Shown in pieces: positions 45,563 to 55,302 of a DNA stretch of 64,000 nucleotides. The number at the start of each line of letters is the position of its first letter. Position 1 is the stretch's first letter. The notes under the pieces were generated by a model. It was not told the DNA's origin, searched no databases, and saw only the letters and a list, made by a program, of their open reading frames with translations. Both the position numbers and the translations under genes were made by a program. Source of the DNA: Colwellia sp. (GTDB lineage Bacteria > Pseudomonadota > Gammaproteobacteria > Enterobacterales > Alteromonadaceae); the NCBI RefSeq assembly GCF_013214175.1, contig NZ_JABSPA010000010.1, positions 62,001-126,000 on the forward strand, in the 5' to 3' direction.

Positions 45563-46642
45563 ATGCTAGACAAACTGTTTAAAAAGAAAAGCTCAATGAT
45601 GGTGGGGATCGATATTGGTTCCCATTCGGCAAAAGCCGTCTTATTGAGTCAGGGAAGCGAAGGCTTTGTAATGGAAGATTTTGCTATAGAGCCAATGCCA
45701 CGAGGTTCGGTGGTAGATCGCGAAATTCAAGATATTGAATCGGTTGGCGCGGTTATAGCAAAACTTAGAAAGAAAATTTCAGCTAAAGCTACAGAAGCCG
45801 CTGCCGCGGTATCAGGACAAACGGTTATTACCAAAGTTATCTATATGGATGTTGCTTTGACTGAAGATGAACTTGCCAGTCAAATCGAGATTGAAGCAGA
45901 TAGTCTTATTCCATTCCCATTAGATGAAGTCAGTTTAGATTTTGAGACTCTTGATGTTAACGAGTCAGATCCAAGTAAAGTTAATGTATTGCTAAGTGCA
46001 GCTCGTACTGAGTCCATTGAGGCTCGTGTTGCGGCTTTAGAAGCCGGTGACTTTCATGCCAAGGTGATTGATGTTGAGTCATATGCTGTTGGTCGAGCCT
46101 ACGACCTTTGCTTAACGCAATTACCTGAAGATGCCAAAGATAAAGTTGTTGCTATAGTTGATATAGGTTCAACGGTAACGCTTTTTTCGGCTACCGATGC
46201 GGGTAAGCATATTTATAGTCGAGATCAAATGTTTGGTGGTGAGCAATATACTCGCTCAATTGTTTCATACTATAATAAATCCTTTGAACAAGCTGAAGAG
46301 GCTAAAACCTCAAATGATTTACCGCCCAATTATACTTTTGAAGTGTTAGCTCCTTTCCATACAGTACTAATGCAACAGATACGTCGTGCTATCCAAATGT
46401 TCTTAACGACTAGTGGCCAAGACAAAGTTGATTATTTATTAATTTCTGGTGGCACAGCTGGATTAGAAGGTATTGAAGTTTTACTTACTGAAGAGTTAGG
46501 TATTCATACCGTTATTGCTAACCCCTTTCATGATATGACCATTAGTGAGTTAGTAGATCAAGACGAACTCGCTAAAGTTGCTCCTCAATTGATGGTAGCA
46601 ACTGGACTCGCTTTAAGGAGCTTTACGCCATGGCACATATAA
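45563..46642 (+). CDS. pilM: Type IV pilus assembly protein PilM
   Basis: The 359-residue actin-like ATPase of the inner-membrane alignment complex is cytoplasmic. Motifs: MVGIDIGSHSAKAVLLS (phosphate 1), VVAIVDIGSTVTLFSA (phosphate 2) and YLLISGGTAGLEGI (adenosine). It binds the N-terminus of PilN. It is the first gene of a pilMNOPQ operon; pilN begins 13 nt before its stop. A divergent promoter with mrcA is expected in the 126-bp gap. Confidence 0.96.
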   Translation: MLDKLFKKKSSMMVGIDIGSHSAKAVLLSQGSEGFVMEDFAIEPMPRGSVVDREIQDIESVGAVIAKLRKKISAKATEAAAAVSGQTVITKVIYMDVALTEDELASQIEIEADSLIPFPLDEVSLDFETLDVNESDPSKVNVLLSAARTESIEARVAALEAGDFHAKVIDVESYAVGRAYDLCLTQLPEDAKDKVVAIVDIGSTVTLFSATDAGKHIYSRDQMFGGEQYTRSIVSYYNKSFEQAEEAKTSNDLPPNYTFEVLAPFHTVLMQQIRRAIQMFLTTSGQDKVDYLLISGGTAGLEGIEVLLTEELGIHTVIANPFHDMTISELVDQDELAKVAPQLMVATGLALRSFTPWHI

Positions 46643-47205
46643 ATCTTCTTCCTTGGCGTGAAGAAGCACTCAAGGCACAACAAAAACAATACTTTACTGT
46701 TCTAGCCGCAGTCGGTTTGACCGTATTAGCACTAGTACTTATCATTAATTTTTATTTTCAGGCACGAATTGATGGTCAAAATACTAAAAATCAATACCTA
46801 AAAAATGAGATTGCACAGCTGGATATTCAAATTGCTGAAATAAGAACCTTAAACGATAAAAAAGCCGCACTTGAAAAACGTATTAATGTTGTTGAGCAAT
46901 TACAACGTAGCCGAAATGTAGGTACGCAAGTACTTGATGAAATAGCTAAGATTATTCCTAATGGTATTTACATTACTGAAATGGAAAAGCAAGGTAACAC
47001 TTTACAACTGATCGGAAAAAGTGAATCGAACAACCATTTAGCTAATATGATTCGAGCTGTTGAGTTATCTGACTTATTTGTGGATGCGACCCCCGAGTCT
47101 ATTACGGCTGACGATGGCTCTCCTAAGTTACTTAGTAGTTTTAAAATGAAAGTTAAAATAAAAGGCTTAGTGGATGATGTTAGCGCAAGGAAAGGGAGCA
47201 AATGA
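46630..47205 (+). CDS. pilN: Type IV pilus assembly protein PilN
   Basis: The 191-residue bitopic inner-membrane protein starts with the conserved PilM-binding tail INLLPWREE, followed by a transmembrane helix (FTVLAAVGLTVLALVLIINFYF), a coiled coil (YLKNEIAQLDIQIAEIRTLNDKKAALEKRI) and a periplasmic ferredoxin-like domain (IIPNGIYITEMEKQGNTLQL). It pairs with PilO. The start overlaps pilM by 13 nt and its stop overlaps pilO. Confidence 0.96.
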   Translation: MAHINLLPWREEALKAQQKQYFTVLAAVGLTVLALVLIINFYFQARIDGQNTKNQYLKNEIAQLDIQIAEIRTLNDKKAALEKRINVVEQLQRSRNVGTQVLDEIAKIIPNGIYITEMEKQGNTLQLIGKSESNNHLANMIRAVELSDLFVDATPESITADDGSPKLLSSFKMKVKIKGLVDDVSARKGSK

Positions 47206-47801
47206 TGAAGTTTGATGCATCCCAGTTTGATAATCTCGAACTTGACAATATAGGTCAATGGCCTGCTGCGGCTAAGTTGCTGCTAGCTGTTTTTTTAGCG
47301 GTAGCAGTAGCTTTTTTGGGATATATGGCCTTAATTAGTGATCAAATTAAGCAACTTGATCGTGGTTTCGTTGAAGAAAGCACTTTAAAACAGTCTTATC
47401 GAACAAAGTATCATGTCGCGGCTAATTTAGATTTATTCCGCGCACAGATGGTTGAGGCTGAAGAAACTTTTGCTACTCAACTAAGACAATTACCTAATAG
47501 TCACGAAATTCCTGGTCTGTTAGATGACATAACTTTTGTTGGTACCACTAGTGGTCTTGATTTTGTCAAATTAGAGTGGCAGCCAGAAATTAGTAAAGAA
47601 ATATACATTGAATTACCTATTGATATCGAAGTCATCGGTTCGTACCACTCCTTTGGCCAATTCGTCAGTAAAATTGCTGGTCTGCCAAGGATTGTAACCT
47701 TGCATGATTTTAAAATTAAGATTAAGCAGGATGACAGTAATACCTTAAATTTAACGTTACAAGCTAAAACCTACCGTTATCAACAAGGGGCAGCCGAATG
47801 A
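47202..47801 (+). CDS. pilO: Type IV pilus assembly protein PilO
   Basis: The 199-residue bitopic protein has an N-terminal cytoplasmic stretch (NLELDNIGQWPAAAKLL), one helix (LLAVFLAVAVAFLGYMAL), a coiled coil and a periplasmic domain containing LRQLPNSHEIPGLLDDIT. It forms a heterodimer with PilN. Two ATGs in a row overlap the pilN stop (ATGATG), and the stop overlaps pilP by 4 nt, so translation is coupled. Confidence 0.96.
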   Translation: MMKFDASQFDNLELDNIGQWPAAAKLLLAVFLAVAVAFLGYMALISDQIKQLDRGFVEESTLKQSYRTKYHVAANLDLFRAQMVEAEETFATQLRQLPNSHEIPGLLDDITFVGTTSGLDFVKLEWQPEISKEIYIELPIDIEVIGSYHSFGQFVSKIAGLPRIVTLHDFKIKIKQDDSNTLNLTLQAKTYRYQQGAAE

Positions 47802-48355
47802 CAACACATAGTTTAACTGCTAAAACAATAAATATACTTGGTGTAGTCTCGCTTGTTTTAGTCTCTGGCTGTTTTGATGATACCACTGAAATAAAAGCGC
47901 ATATGGCTCAGGTGAAAGCAACCACAACTAATTACATTGACCCTATACCAGAGGTCAATCCTTTTAATCATATAGCTTACTCAGCAGATGATTTACGTAG
48001 TCCATTTGTATTGCCAAGACCTGAAGCTATTCAGCAAAAAATGCAGCAAATGGCAGGGTGTTTAAGCCCTGATACTAACCGTCGTAAACAACCGTTAGAA
48101 AAATATGCTTTAAGTGACTTAACAATGCGCGGCACCTTAGGTGATGCAAGCATGCTCTGGGCTTTATTAGAAGCCTCAGATTCAAGTTTACATAGAGTTG
48201 CTGTTGGAAACTACCTAGGCTTATACAATGGCCGTATCACACAAGTGAGTGCAAAAACTGTGAAAATTATTGAATTAGCCCCAGATGGTGCCGGATGTTG
48301 GGCAGAGCGTGAAGCGAAATTGAATATCGTACAATCTGAAGAGTCAAATAAGTAA
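47798..48355 (+). CDS. pilP: Type IV pilus lipoprotein PilP
   Basis: The 185-residue lipoprotein has a lipobox VSGC at the end of its signal, a disordered linker (EVNPFNHIAYSADDLRSPF) and the PilP beta domain (LEKYALSDLTMRGTLGDASMLWALLEASDSSLHRVAVGNYLG). It connects PilN/O in the inner membrane to the PilQ secretin. It has two cysteines beyond the lipobox (near residues 88 and 168). ATGA overlap with pilO. Confidence 0.95.
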   Translation: MTTHSLTAKTINILGVVSLVLVSGCFDDTTEIKAHMAQVKATTTNYIDPIPEVNPFNHIAYSADDLRSPFVLPRPEAIQQKMQQMAGCLSPDTNRRKQPLEKYALSDLTMRGTLGDASMLWALLEASDSSLHRVAVGNYLGLYNGRITQVSAKTVKIIELAPDGAGCWAEREAKLNIVQSEESNK

Positions 48356-48366
48356 AGGAATTAATA

Positions 48367-50445
48367 ATGCTATTTAATCAAATGAAAAATTATAAAGGCT
48401 TTACTGCTATTAAAGGGCTCTGGCTTACGACACTGTTACTGTTATCTACATCCTTGCTGTCAGTATCAGCAAGTGCTGCTGATACTGACAATGAACTGCT
48501 TGGTATTTCTTATAACACCATACAAAATGATCAGATTGTATTAGTTTTTAGTTTTGCTGAAAATATTACAATCTTACCTGAAATTCAAACATCAATGACA
48601 CCTGCTTTTGTCGAGGTAACTTTTGATGCTAAAGCTTTTGGTAAAGATATAAAAGAAACATTAGTGAATCACGCAGGTGTTAAAACTATTGCTTTAGATG
48701 CAACCTCAGGAAAGGTTGTTGCTTTAATCAGTTTAGAGAAACTATCAGTTTTTGATGTTACTCTCAATAATGACAAAGAGTTTGCCATTACCTTTAACTA
48801 TGGTGATTCAGCGCATGTGGTAGAGACTTTAAGCCCAGCAGGTGAAGCGTATATCAACCATATAGAGTCAATTGATTTTAGATTAAATAGCGATAATGAA
48901 GGGCAAATATTAGTTTACCTTAAAAGCAGTATGCTAGCTGCAGATGTTAATGACAGGTTAGGTAAATTGAATCTTGAATTTCATAACACTGAAATTATTG
49001 ACGATTTACTTTATAAATTAGATGTGACGGACTTTGGTACGTTAGTTACCAGTATTGAAACCTTTAAAGAGGGACGTAACGCTCGTTTAGTCATTGACGT
49101 TGCAAGTGGTTTTATATTTACCCAGAAACAGGAAGAAAACCTGTTTATATTAACGGTAAAAGAGAAGCCTGTAAAAGCACCAACATACTTAGGAGAAACT
49201 GATGACTTTAAAGGTCGTAGTATTTCATTAAGTTTTCAAGACATACCGGTACGTACCGTTCTACAGATAATCGCCGACTATAACGAATTTAACCTCATTA
49301 TCAGTGATACAGTCACAGGTAATATTACCCTACGTCTAGATGGTGTGCCATGGGATCAAGCTTTAAGTATTATTTTAAAGGTTAAGGGCTTAGATAAACG
49401 CATGCAAGGCAATATCTTGATGGTTGCGCCAAGTGATGAACTCGCTGCCCGCGAAGCTCAAGCTTTACAAGCTAAGCAACAAGTTGAGGAACTTGCTACC
49501 TTGTATACTGAGTACGTGCAAATAAATTATGCTAAAGCGGCAGAGTTTGCCGAATTAATTAAAAATGAAGATACCAGTATTTTATCTGCACGCGGTAGTG
49601 TCTCGGTAGATGAACGTACTAACACTTTATTAATCCGTGATACAGCTAAGAGTATTGAAGACATTAAACGTATGGTTACTATTCTCGATGTTCCTGTTCG
49701 TCAAGTTGTTATCGAAGCTCGAATGGTTACTGTTAAAGATAATATGAATGAAGAGCTAGGTATTCGTTGGGGCGTAACTAATACTGATGGTGAAGGAACT
49801 ATATCAGGAAGCTTAGAAGGTGTTGATGTAGCTCGTGGAGGTAGTGTGCCTGACTTAGCTGATAGGTTAAATGTTAACTTACCTGTGGCGACACCGGCAG
49901 GTACAATCGCCTTTCAAATTGCTAGATTAGCCAATGGTACTATTTTAGATCTTGAACTTTCAGCACTTGAGAAAGAAAATAAAGGTGAAGTGATTGCTAG
50001 TCCACGTATTACGACGGCAAATCAGAAAGAGGCTTACATTGAGCAAGGTGTTGAAATACCTTATCAAGAGGCCGCATCAAGTGGTGCAACCTCCACACAA
50101 TTTAAAAAAGCAGTGTTGAGTTTAACGGTAACCCCACATATTACCCCTGATGATAAAATCATTTTAGATTTGGTTGTAACACAAGATACCATATCAGATA
50201 TTACTAGTGGTTTTGCACCCGCGATCGATACTCAGCGCATTGGCACACAGGTACTAGTCAGTAATGGTGAAACTATTGTACTCGGCGGTATTTATCAACA
50301 AGCAATTATCAGTACAGTTTCTAAAATTCCAGTGCTAGGTGATATTCCTTATTTAGGTTGGTTATTTAGAACGACCAGCCAGTTAAATGAGAAAAAAGAG
50401 TTGTTGATCTTCGTCACGCCTAGAATTGTTACCGAAGAATTCTAA
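48367..50445 (+). CDS. pilQ: Type IV pilus secretin PilQ
   Basis: The 692-residue outer-membrane secretin forms the pilus pore. A signal peptide (LWLTTLLLLSTSLLSVSASA) is followed by two AMIN domains that bind peptidoglycan, a secretin N0/STN domain (GRSISLSFQDIPVRTVLQIIADYNEFN), an N1 domain (YVQINYAKAAEFAELIKN, SVSVDERTNTLLIRD) and the secretin core with VPVLGDIPYLGWLFRT-type ending (KIPVLGDIPYLGWLF) and LLIFVTPRIV. It closes the pil operon; a terminator separates it from aroK. Confidence 0.97.
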   Translation: MLFNQMKNYKGFTAIKGLWLTTLLLLSTSLLSVSASAADTDNELLGISYNTIQNDQIVLVFSFAENITILPEIQTSMTPAFVEVTFDAKAFGKDIKETLVNHAGVKTIALDATSGKVVALISLEKLSVFDVTLNNDKEFAITFNYGDSAHVVETLSPAGEAYINHIESIDFRLNSDNEGQILVYLKSSMLAADVNDRLGKLNLEFHNTEIIDDLLYKLDVTDFGTLVTSIETFKEGRNARLVIDVASGFIFTQKQEENLFILTVKEKPVKAPTYLGETDDFKGRSISLSFQDIPVRTVLQIIADYNEFNLIISDTVTGNITLRLDGVPWDQALSIILKVKGLDKRMQGNILMVAPSDELAAREAQALQAKQQVEELATLYTEYVQINYAKAAEFAELIKNEDTSILSARGSVSVDERTNTLLIRDTAKSIEDIKRMVTILDVPVRQVVIEARMVTVKDNMNEELGIRWGVTNTDGEGTISGSLEGVDVARGGSVPDLADRLNVNLPVATPAGTIAFQIARLANGTILDLELSALEKENKGEVIASPRITTANQKEAYIEQGVEIPYQEAASSGATSTQFKKAVLSLTVTPHITPDDKIILDLVVTQDTISDITSGFAPAIDTQRIGTQVLVSNGETIVLGGIYQQAIISTVSKIPVLGDIPYLGWLFRTTSQLNEKKELLIFVTPRIVTEEF

Positions 50446-50458
50446 GGTACTTGATGAG

Positions 50459-50506
50459 AAAAAATCCATTAAATGTCATCTAATTATGGCATTTGATGGA
50501 TTTTTT
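50459..50506 (+). terminator. Terminator between pilQ and aroK
   Basis: AAAAATCCATTAAATGTCAT pairs with ATGGCATTTGATGGATTTTT including G-U pairs, with a T tract. aroKB-damX-dam must therefore use its own promoter. Confidence 0.88.
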
Positions 50507-50688
50507 AATTTTAAAAGCGGTTTTTTAACCAAGTTAGTACTATTGTTACTTGCATTTTATAGTCAACACTTGCGATAATTACGCCCTTGAAATTTCTGAG
50601 GGAGACCTCTTTTTGGTCAAAAGCACTATTTCATTGAGATTTAGTCTTCTGGCTGTTCTGTTAACACAACGAGTATTAAGTAAATCTA

Positions 50689-51207
50689 ATGGCAGAAAAA
50701 CGTAACATATTCCTTATAGGCCCTATGGGTGCTGGAAAGAGCACTATCGGTAGAGAGATAGCCGACCGATTGCATCTTGAGTTTTTTGACTCTGATCAGG
50801 AGATAGAACGTCGTACAGGAGCAGATATTGCTTGGGTTTTTGATCTTGAAGGTGAAGAAGGTTTCCGCAAAAGAGAAGAAACTGTAATTGAAGATCTAAG
50901 TGAAAAACAAGGTATTGTTTTAGCGACCGGTGGTGGCTCAGTAATCAGTACCAATGTTCGTAATCGCTTATCCGCTCGCGGTATTGTAGTTTATCTTGAA
51001 ACGACAATTGACAAACAAGTTGCACGAACTCAAAGAGATCGTCGTCGTCCACTATTGCAAACTTCGGAAGAGCCTCGTACAGTCCTAGAAAACTTGGCTG
51101 TTGAACGTAACCCTCTTTATGAAGAAATTGCAGATATCATAGTGCAAACTGATGATCAAAGTGCAAAAGTAGTCGCTCACAAAATTATTGAAAGACTCGA
51201 TTTTTAA
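50689..51207 (+). CDS. aroK: Shikimate kinase AroK
   Basis: The 172-residue P-loop kinase phosphorylates shikimate. Motifs: [19 protein letters not shown] (Walker A), [13 protein letters not shown] (shikimate site DxD), ATGGGSV and the lid Arg in RDRRRPLL. It matches AroK rather than AroL by position before aroB. It begins the aroK-aroB-damX-dam unit. Confidence 0.97.
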   Translation: MAEKRNIFLIGPMGAGKSTIGREIADRLHLEFFDSDQEIERRTGADIAWVFDLEGEEGFRKREETVIEDLSEKQGIVLATGGGSVISTNVRNRLSARGIVVYLETTIDKQVARTQRDRRRPLLQTSEEPRTVLENLAVERNPLYEEIADIIVQTDDQSAKVVAHKIIERLDF

Positions 51208-51242
51208 ATTTATTCTGTATCGGAAGCTAGTAGTAACTTGTT

Positions 51243-52307
51243 ATGGCAATTCTTAATCTTGATCTAGGCACGCGTAGTTATCCTATTTACATTGATTCAG
51301 GTCTGTTAAGTAAAACAGAACTGCTTTCTTCGCATATCCGTGCCAAGCGAGTTTGTATTGTCTCAAACGACCTAGTAGCTCCTTTATATATCGATGCACT
51401 CAAAGCAAAATTAACTGACTTTACTGTTGATGAAGTCATTCTTCCTGATGGTGAGGCTGAAAAAAGCTTAGCTAATTTTGAAGTCATTATGTCCCACCTG
51501 TTAACTAACGAACACGGCAGAGACTCTACTTTGATAGCCTTAGGTGGCGGAGTTATTGGTGATATAACGGGTTTTGCAGCAGCATGTTATCAACGCGGCA
51601 TTGATTTCATTCAAATACCAACAAGCTTGCTGTCTCAAGTTGACTCTTCGGTAGGAGGGAAAACTGCGATAAATCACCCTTTAGGTAAAAATATGGTTGG
51701 TGCATTTTACCAGCCTAAAGCTGTTTTTATTGATATCGATAGTCTTAAAACTTTACCAGTTCGTGAGTTTAACGCGGGAATGGCAGAAGTAATTAAGTAC
51801 GGAATCTTAGGTGATAAAGAGTTCTTCGAGTGGCTTGAAGCCAATATCGCGGCGATAAAATCTGCAGACAAGCAAGTTTTAGCGCAGATGATTGAAAAGT
51901 GCTGTCAGTGCAAAGCTGATATTGTCGCCAGTGATGAAAGAGAATCGGGCGTTAGAGCGCTGCTAAACCTAGGTCATACCTTCGGTCATGCCATCGAAGC
52001 TGAACAAGGCTACGGGGTATGGTTACATGGTGAAGCTGTAGCAACTGGCATGGTACTTGCTGCTAAACTAGCAGTAGCAATGAATTTGCTTGAAGTGTCA
52101 GAATTACGACGAATGGAAAAACTAATTACAGCATTTGATCTACCTGTTATTGCTCCACAGGATATGGGATTTGCTGAATTTATGCGTCATATGCGCCGAG
52201 ATAAAAAAAATATTGCCGGTAAACTCCGATTTATTATACCAACCGCGATAGGCCAGTCTGAAATCCGTGACGATGTCACCCAGGATACGCTTCAAGAAAT
52301 TCTATAA
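51243..52307 (+). CDS. aroB: 3-dehydroquinate synthase AroB
   Basis: The 354-residue NAD/zinc enzyme makes 3-dehydroquinate from DAHP. Motifs: [10 protein letters not shown] (NAD site), [41 protein letters not shown], and zinc ligands in [18 protein letters not shown] and [11 protein letters not shown]. It lies 35 bp after aroK and 63 bp before damX, in the standard order. Confidence 0.97.
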   Translation: MAILNLDLGTRSYPIYIDSGLLSKTELLSSHIRAKRVCIVSNDLVAPLYIDALKAKLTDFTVDEVILPDGEAEKSLANFEVIMSHLLTNEHGRDSTLIALGGGVIGDITGFAAACYQRGIDFIQIPTSLLSQVDSSVGGKTAINHPLGKNMVGAFYQPKAVFIDIDSLKTLPVREFNAGMAEVIKYGILGDKEFFEWLEANIAAIKSADKQVLAQMIEKCCQCKADIVASDERESGVRALLNLGHTFGHAIEAEQGYGVWLHGEAVATGMVLAAKLAVAMNLLEVSELRRMEKLITAFDLPVIAPQDMGFAEFMRHMRRDKKNIAGKLRFIIPTAIGQSEIRDDVTQDTLQEIL

Positions 52308-52370
52308 TTATCTTTTTCTTATTTGCTTAACGGTTATTAAGAAAAATTTACAGTATAGAAAGGATTAAGC

Positions 52371-53801
52371 ATGTCCGCGTTAGAGAGTACTTCGACAACA
52401 GAGCAAGCCCTTGTTGGACATAACCCCTTGTCTGCAAATGCGCCTACAGATATTAGTGTATCTACACGGATAGATTATAACTTACGCTTTGCAAAGCAAG
52501 CGGTGTTAGTTATAGCTAACAGCACAGAGCAGTACTCTCAATTAGCTAGCCAATATCTGGTAAGCCTTTCTAATGGACCTTCCGATAAGAACGAAAGTCA
52601 TTTCAATGTAGCCTTTGTATCAGCGTCAATAAAATTAAACGATATTCAAATTCGCTGTCGGTTAGTAGAGCAGTTGTTTATAAATACTTTATTTGATCCT
52701 GAGCAGTCCTTAGCTGTGAGTGTCTTACGATTTGCTAAGCAACAGGGTGAAGCTATATCTATAGTCATAGATCATGCACACGCGCTTTCGTTACAGCTTA
52801 AGTACGAATTAAGTCAGTTAGTCCATTTGGCTAAGAAACATAACCTGATAATTAATGTGGTACTTTTTGGCTTAACCGACGCGGCAAAGCAATTATCGTC
52901 AAATAAAAGCCTATTTAAAAATAAAATAGCTGTAATTGATGCTGCATCCGGACAAGTACTAAGCTTGGACGACAAAAAAATACACCATGATGAAGTCAGC
53001 AGTTCATTAACACAGTGGCAAAAATTCAGTTTGTTTTTAGTCATGCTCGTACTGGCAGGTATAGTTATTTGGGGCTATCAATTAATTACAGAAGACTTCA
53101 ATAAAAACCGTAGTAATTTGAGCCAAGAGTCCATTTACGCCAAAAATAGTGATACCGCTTTGTCAGTAACAAAAAACACGGATAGTTCAGCTGAGCAAAT
53201 TGTTAGACAGATGGAAAAGAAACAAAAACTAGTTACTGCTGATAATATCGTTAAAGTAGGGCTAGCGTTAGCCGCTTCGGCTGAAGAGATTAATAGGGCA
53301 ATATTGGCTTTACCGGTTTTAAGTCAGGCTATGCAAGTGCCTGCTAATGCCGATGATGTGATAAATGCGTTAGCTCAGTCATCTAATAGTTTAACAACAG
53401 CAGTCATCCCCCCTAAAGGTATTGCCAATAAACAGGTTAAAGAGCAAGGCGATAAAAAACCAACCGAAATAGTCAAAACTACAACAGTTACACAAATAGA
53501 TAACAATTATTATCAAAACCAAGTAGTGGTCTACGAACATGGTTATGTTATTCAACTTGCGGGTTTTACTGATAAAAAACTTTGGCATGGCTTTATTGAC
53601 AAATACCCCACAGAGAGCTTATTTAGCTATCAAAGATTACTAGCGCAGCAACGTTTTATTGTGGTTACTTCAAAAGTTTATGCAAATAAAGCTATGGCCA
53701 AAGCAGCGTTAAAGTTATTACCCGTAAGTCTTAGTATACGTGAACCTTGGCTTAAGGATATTTCATTGGTAATAAGTGAAATAAATACCTTTAAGGGCTA
53801 A
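52371..53801 (+). CDS. damX: DamX cell-division protein with SPOR domain
   Basis: The 476-residue bitopic protein has an N-terminal ATPase-like cytoplasmic region (FAKQAVLVIANSTEQYSQLA, AISIVIDHAHALSLQLKYEL), a transmembrane helix (FSLFLVMLVLAGIVIWGY), a polar linker and a C-terminal SPOR domain (GYVIQLAGFTDKKLWHGFIDKY, RFIVVTSKVYANKAMAKAALKLLP) that binds septal peptidoglycan. The N-terminal half resembles AAA proteins of the ExeA type but lacks a clear Walker A. Position between aroB and dam is diagnostic. Confidence 0.93.
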   Translation: MSALESTSTTEQALVGHNPLSANAPTDISVSTRIDYNLRFAKQAVLVIANSTEQYSQLASQYLVSLSNGPSDKNESHFNVAFVSASIKLNDIQIRCRLVEQLFINTLFDPEQSLAVSVLRFAKQQGEAISIVIDHAHALSLQLKYELSQLVHLAKKHNLIINVVLFGLTDAAKQLSSNKSLFKNKIAVIDAASGQVLSLDDKKIHHDEVSSSLTQWQKFSLFLVMLVLAGIVIWGYQLITEDFNKNRSNLSQESIYAKNSDTALSVTKNTDSSAEQIVRQMEKKQKLVTADNIVKVGLALAASAEEINRAILALPVLSQAMQVPANADDVINALAQSSNSLTTAVIPPKGIANKQVKEQGDKKPTEIVKTTTVTQIDNNYYQNQVVVYEHGYVIQLAGFTDKKLWHGFIDKYPTESLFSYQRLLAQQRFIVVTSKVYANKAMAKAALKLLPVSLSIREPWLKDISLVISEINTFKG

Positions 53802-53859
53802 TACAAGCTACAATCCGCCTTTAATTTGATTAAGTGAAGTTGCGGGTTTAGTCGGTAGC

Positions 53860-54678
53860 ATGAATAATAAACATCGAGCATTTTTGAAGTGGGCTGGCGG
53901 TAAATATAGGCTGTGTGATGTTATTTCAAAAATGCTACCAAATGAACGTCGCCTTATCGAACCTTTTGTTGGTGCAGGGTCCGTTTTTCTAAATACTGAT
54001 TTCGATGAGTATATTCTGAATGATATTAATCAAGATTTAATAAACCTTTATAAAATAGTCCAAGTAAATTCGGACAGTTTCATTGAAGATGCCCGGAAAT
54101 TTTTTAATCCTGAGCATAATCAAGCTGAAAGATATTACCAATTGCGTGCTGATTTCAACGCCAGTAAAGATAGCTACTTTCGCTCCTTAGTCTTTTTATA
54201 TATGAATCGTCATGGTTATAACGGCTTATGTCGTTATAACAAGAAAGGCGGCTACAATGTTCCATTTGGAAAATATAAGCGTCCTTATTTCCCCGAGGCT
54301 GAATTAAACTATTTTGCTGAAAAATCTCAAAAAGCGACATTTGTCTGTGAGGGCTATCGTCAAACATTTGCACGAGCAGAAAATGGCGATGTGATTTATT
54401 GTGATCCACCGTATGTGCCATTGAGTAAAACAGCAAGTTTTACCAGTTATGCAGGAAATGGTTTTGGTTTAGATGAACAAGCAGATCTTGCCAATGCGGC
54501 TGAAGAAGTTAGCGAGAATGGTACTATTTCTGTGGTGATTTCTAATCATGATACCATTTGGACACGAAAGATTTACGAGCATGCGGTAAAGATAAAATCA
54601 CTCAAGGTCGCTCGAACCATTAGTCAAAGTGCTAACAAGCGTAAGAAAGTTGCCGAGCTATTGGCATTATATAAGTAA
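53860..54678 (+). CDS. dam: DNA adenine methylase Dam
   Basis: The 272-residue enzyme methylates adenine in GATC. Motifs: FLKWAGGKYRLCDVI (AdoMet site FxGxG-like), RLIEPFVGAGSVFLN, YILNDINQDLINLYK and the catalytic DPPY in VIYCDPPYVPLS. An orphan methylase for mismatch repair and replication control, not part of a restriction system. It ends the aroK-dam unit and is convergent with DUF2970 only 10 bp away. Confidence 0.96.
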   Translation: MNNKHRAFLKWAGGKYRLCDVISKMLPNERRLIEPFVGAGSVFLNTDFDEYILNDINQDLINLYKIVQVNSDSFIEDARKFFNPEHNQAERYYQLRADFNASKDSYFRSLVFLYMNRHGYNGLCRYNKKGGYNVPFGKYKRPYFPEAELNYFAEKSQKATFVCEGYRQTFARAENGDVIYCDPPYVPLSKTASFTSYAGNGFGLDEQADLANAAEEVSENGTISVVISNHDTIWTRKIYEHAVKIKSLKVARTISQSANKRKKVAELLALYK

Positions 54679-54688
54679 TAGTACCTAT

Positions 54689-54889
54689 TTAACTTGGTAT
54701 CACTAAGCTAACAATCGCGATTAATGAAGCAATAAATATCAGTACAGCAATAATTCCTACCACAATAAAGTGACTGAGTTTACCTTGTGAGAAATCACGT
54801 TTTCGAGCACTTTCACTTTGCACACCAAAAAATGCCGCAGCAACACTTTTAAAAGTAGTCAAGAGGCTACTTAGTATGACACAGAGCAT
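54689..54889 (-). CDS. DUF2970 small membrane protein
   Basis: The 66-residue protein carries the DUF2970 core TTFKSVAAAFFGVQSESARKRDFSQGKLSHFIVVGIIAVLIF and one C-terminal membrane helix. Function unknown. Its ATG follows the stop of the upstream small gene by one base (TAATATG), so the two are translationally coupled. It interrupts the usual dam-rpe junction together with the next two genes. Confidence 0.85.
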   Translation of the reverse strand: MLCVILSSLLTTFKSVAAAFFGVQSESARKRDFSQGKLSHFIVVGIIAVLIFIASLIAIVSLVIPS

Positions 54890-54890
54890 A

Positions 54891-55196
54891 TTAATGGAAG
54901 CTATAATGGAGCAACTCGGCTAAATCTAAGAAGTGTAAATGTGTAGATTTACTGTCACCAGATAGCCAAGATAACCAGGTTTTATTTGACATGCCACTAG
55001 CTTGGCAGGGATGGTTTACATGGTTCATTGGCAGCTTAGTCTCAAGAGTCATACATGAACTAAGTAATTGTATTTTGAAATTTTGCTGTGCGTTATATTT
55101 ACTTAAGCTAAATAACATAACGAAAGTAAAAATGAAGGCAAAAGTTAATTTGTTTAACTTTGATAAAATAGTGGTTGTCATCATCCGTTTTGACAT
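54891..55196 (-). CDS. Small signal-anchored protein coupled to DUF2970
   Basis: The 101-residue protein begins with a basic stretch and a hydrophobic helix (LTFAFIFTFVMLFSLS), then a polar region containing a conserved-looking block NKTWLSWLSGDSKSTHLHFLDLAELLHYSFH. Two cysteines (residues ~48 and ~64) could pair in the periplasm. The stop is one base from the DUF2970 start, which supports coding. An overlapping plus-strand frame (54991-55212) is rejected as a shadow. Family not recognised. Confidence 0.65.
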   Translation of the reverse strand: MSKRMMTTTILSKLNKLTFAFIFTFVMLFSLSKYNAQQNFKIQLLSSCMTLETKLPMNHVNHPCQASGMSNKTWLSWLSGDSKSTHLHFLDLAELLHYSFH

Positions 55197-55214
55197 CGCT
55201 TTATACTATTAACT

Positions 55215-55249
55215 AAAAGAGGTGAACCAGTATATCTTAGGCTCGCCTC
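55215..55249 (-). terminator. Terminator of the TorF-like porin gene
   Basis: On the minus strand GAGGCGAGCC pairs with GGTTCACCTC (one mismatch and one G-U pair) and TTTTAGTTA follows. Confidence 0.65.
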
Positions 55250-55302
55250 AATGTCATTGACTGTTTTTTAAACTATTTACTCACCACTATGGTAATTAAT
55301 GC

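Noticed and set aside
53860-54678. Dam as part of a restriction-modification system
   Set aside because: It sits in the conserved aroKB-damX-dam housekeeping cluster with no nuclease gene nearby.
54991-55212. Plus-strand ORF of 73 residues
   Set aside because: It overlaps the better-supported minus-strand gene 54891-55196, which is coupled to DUF2970.
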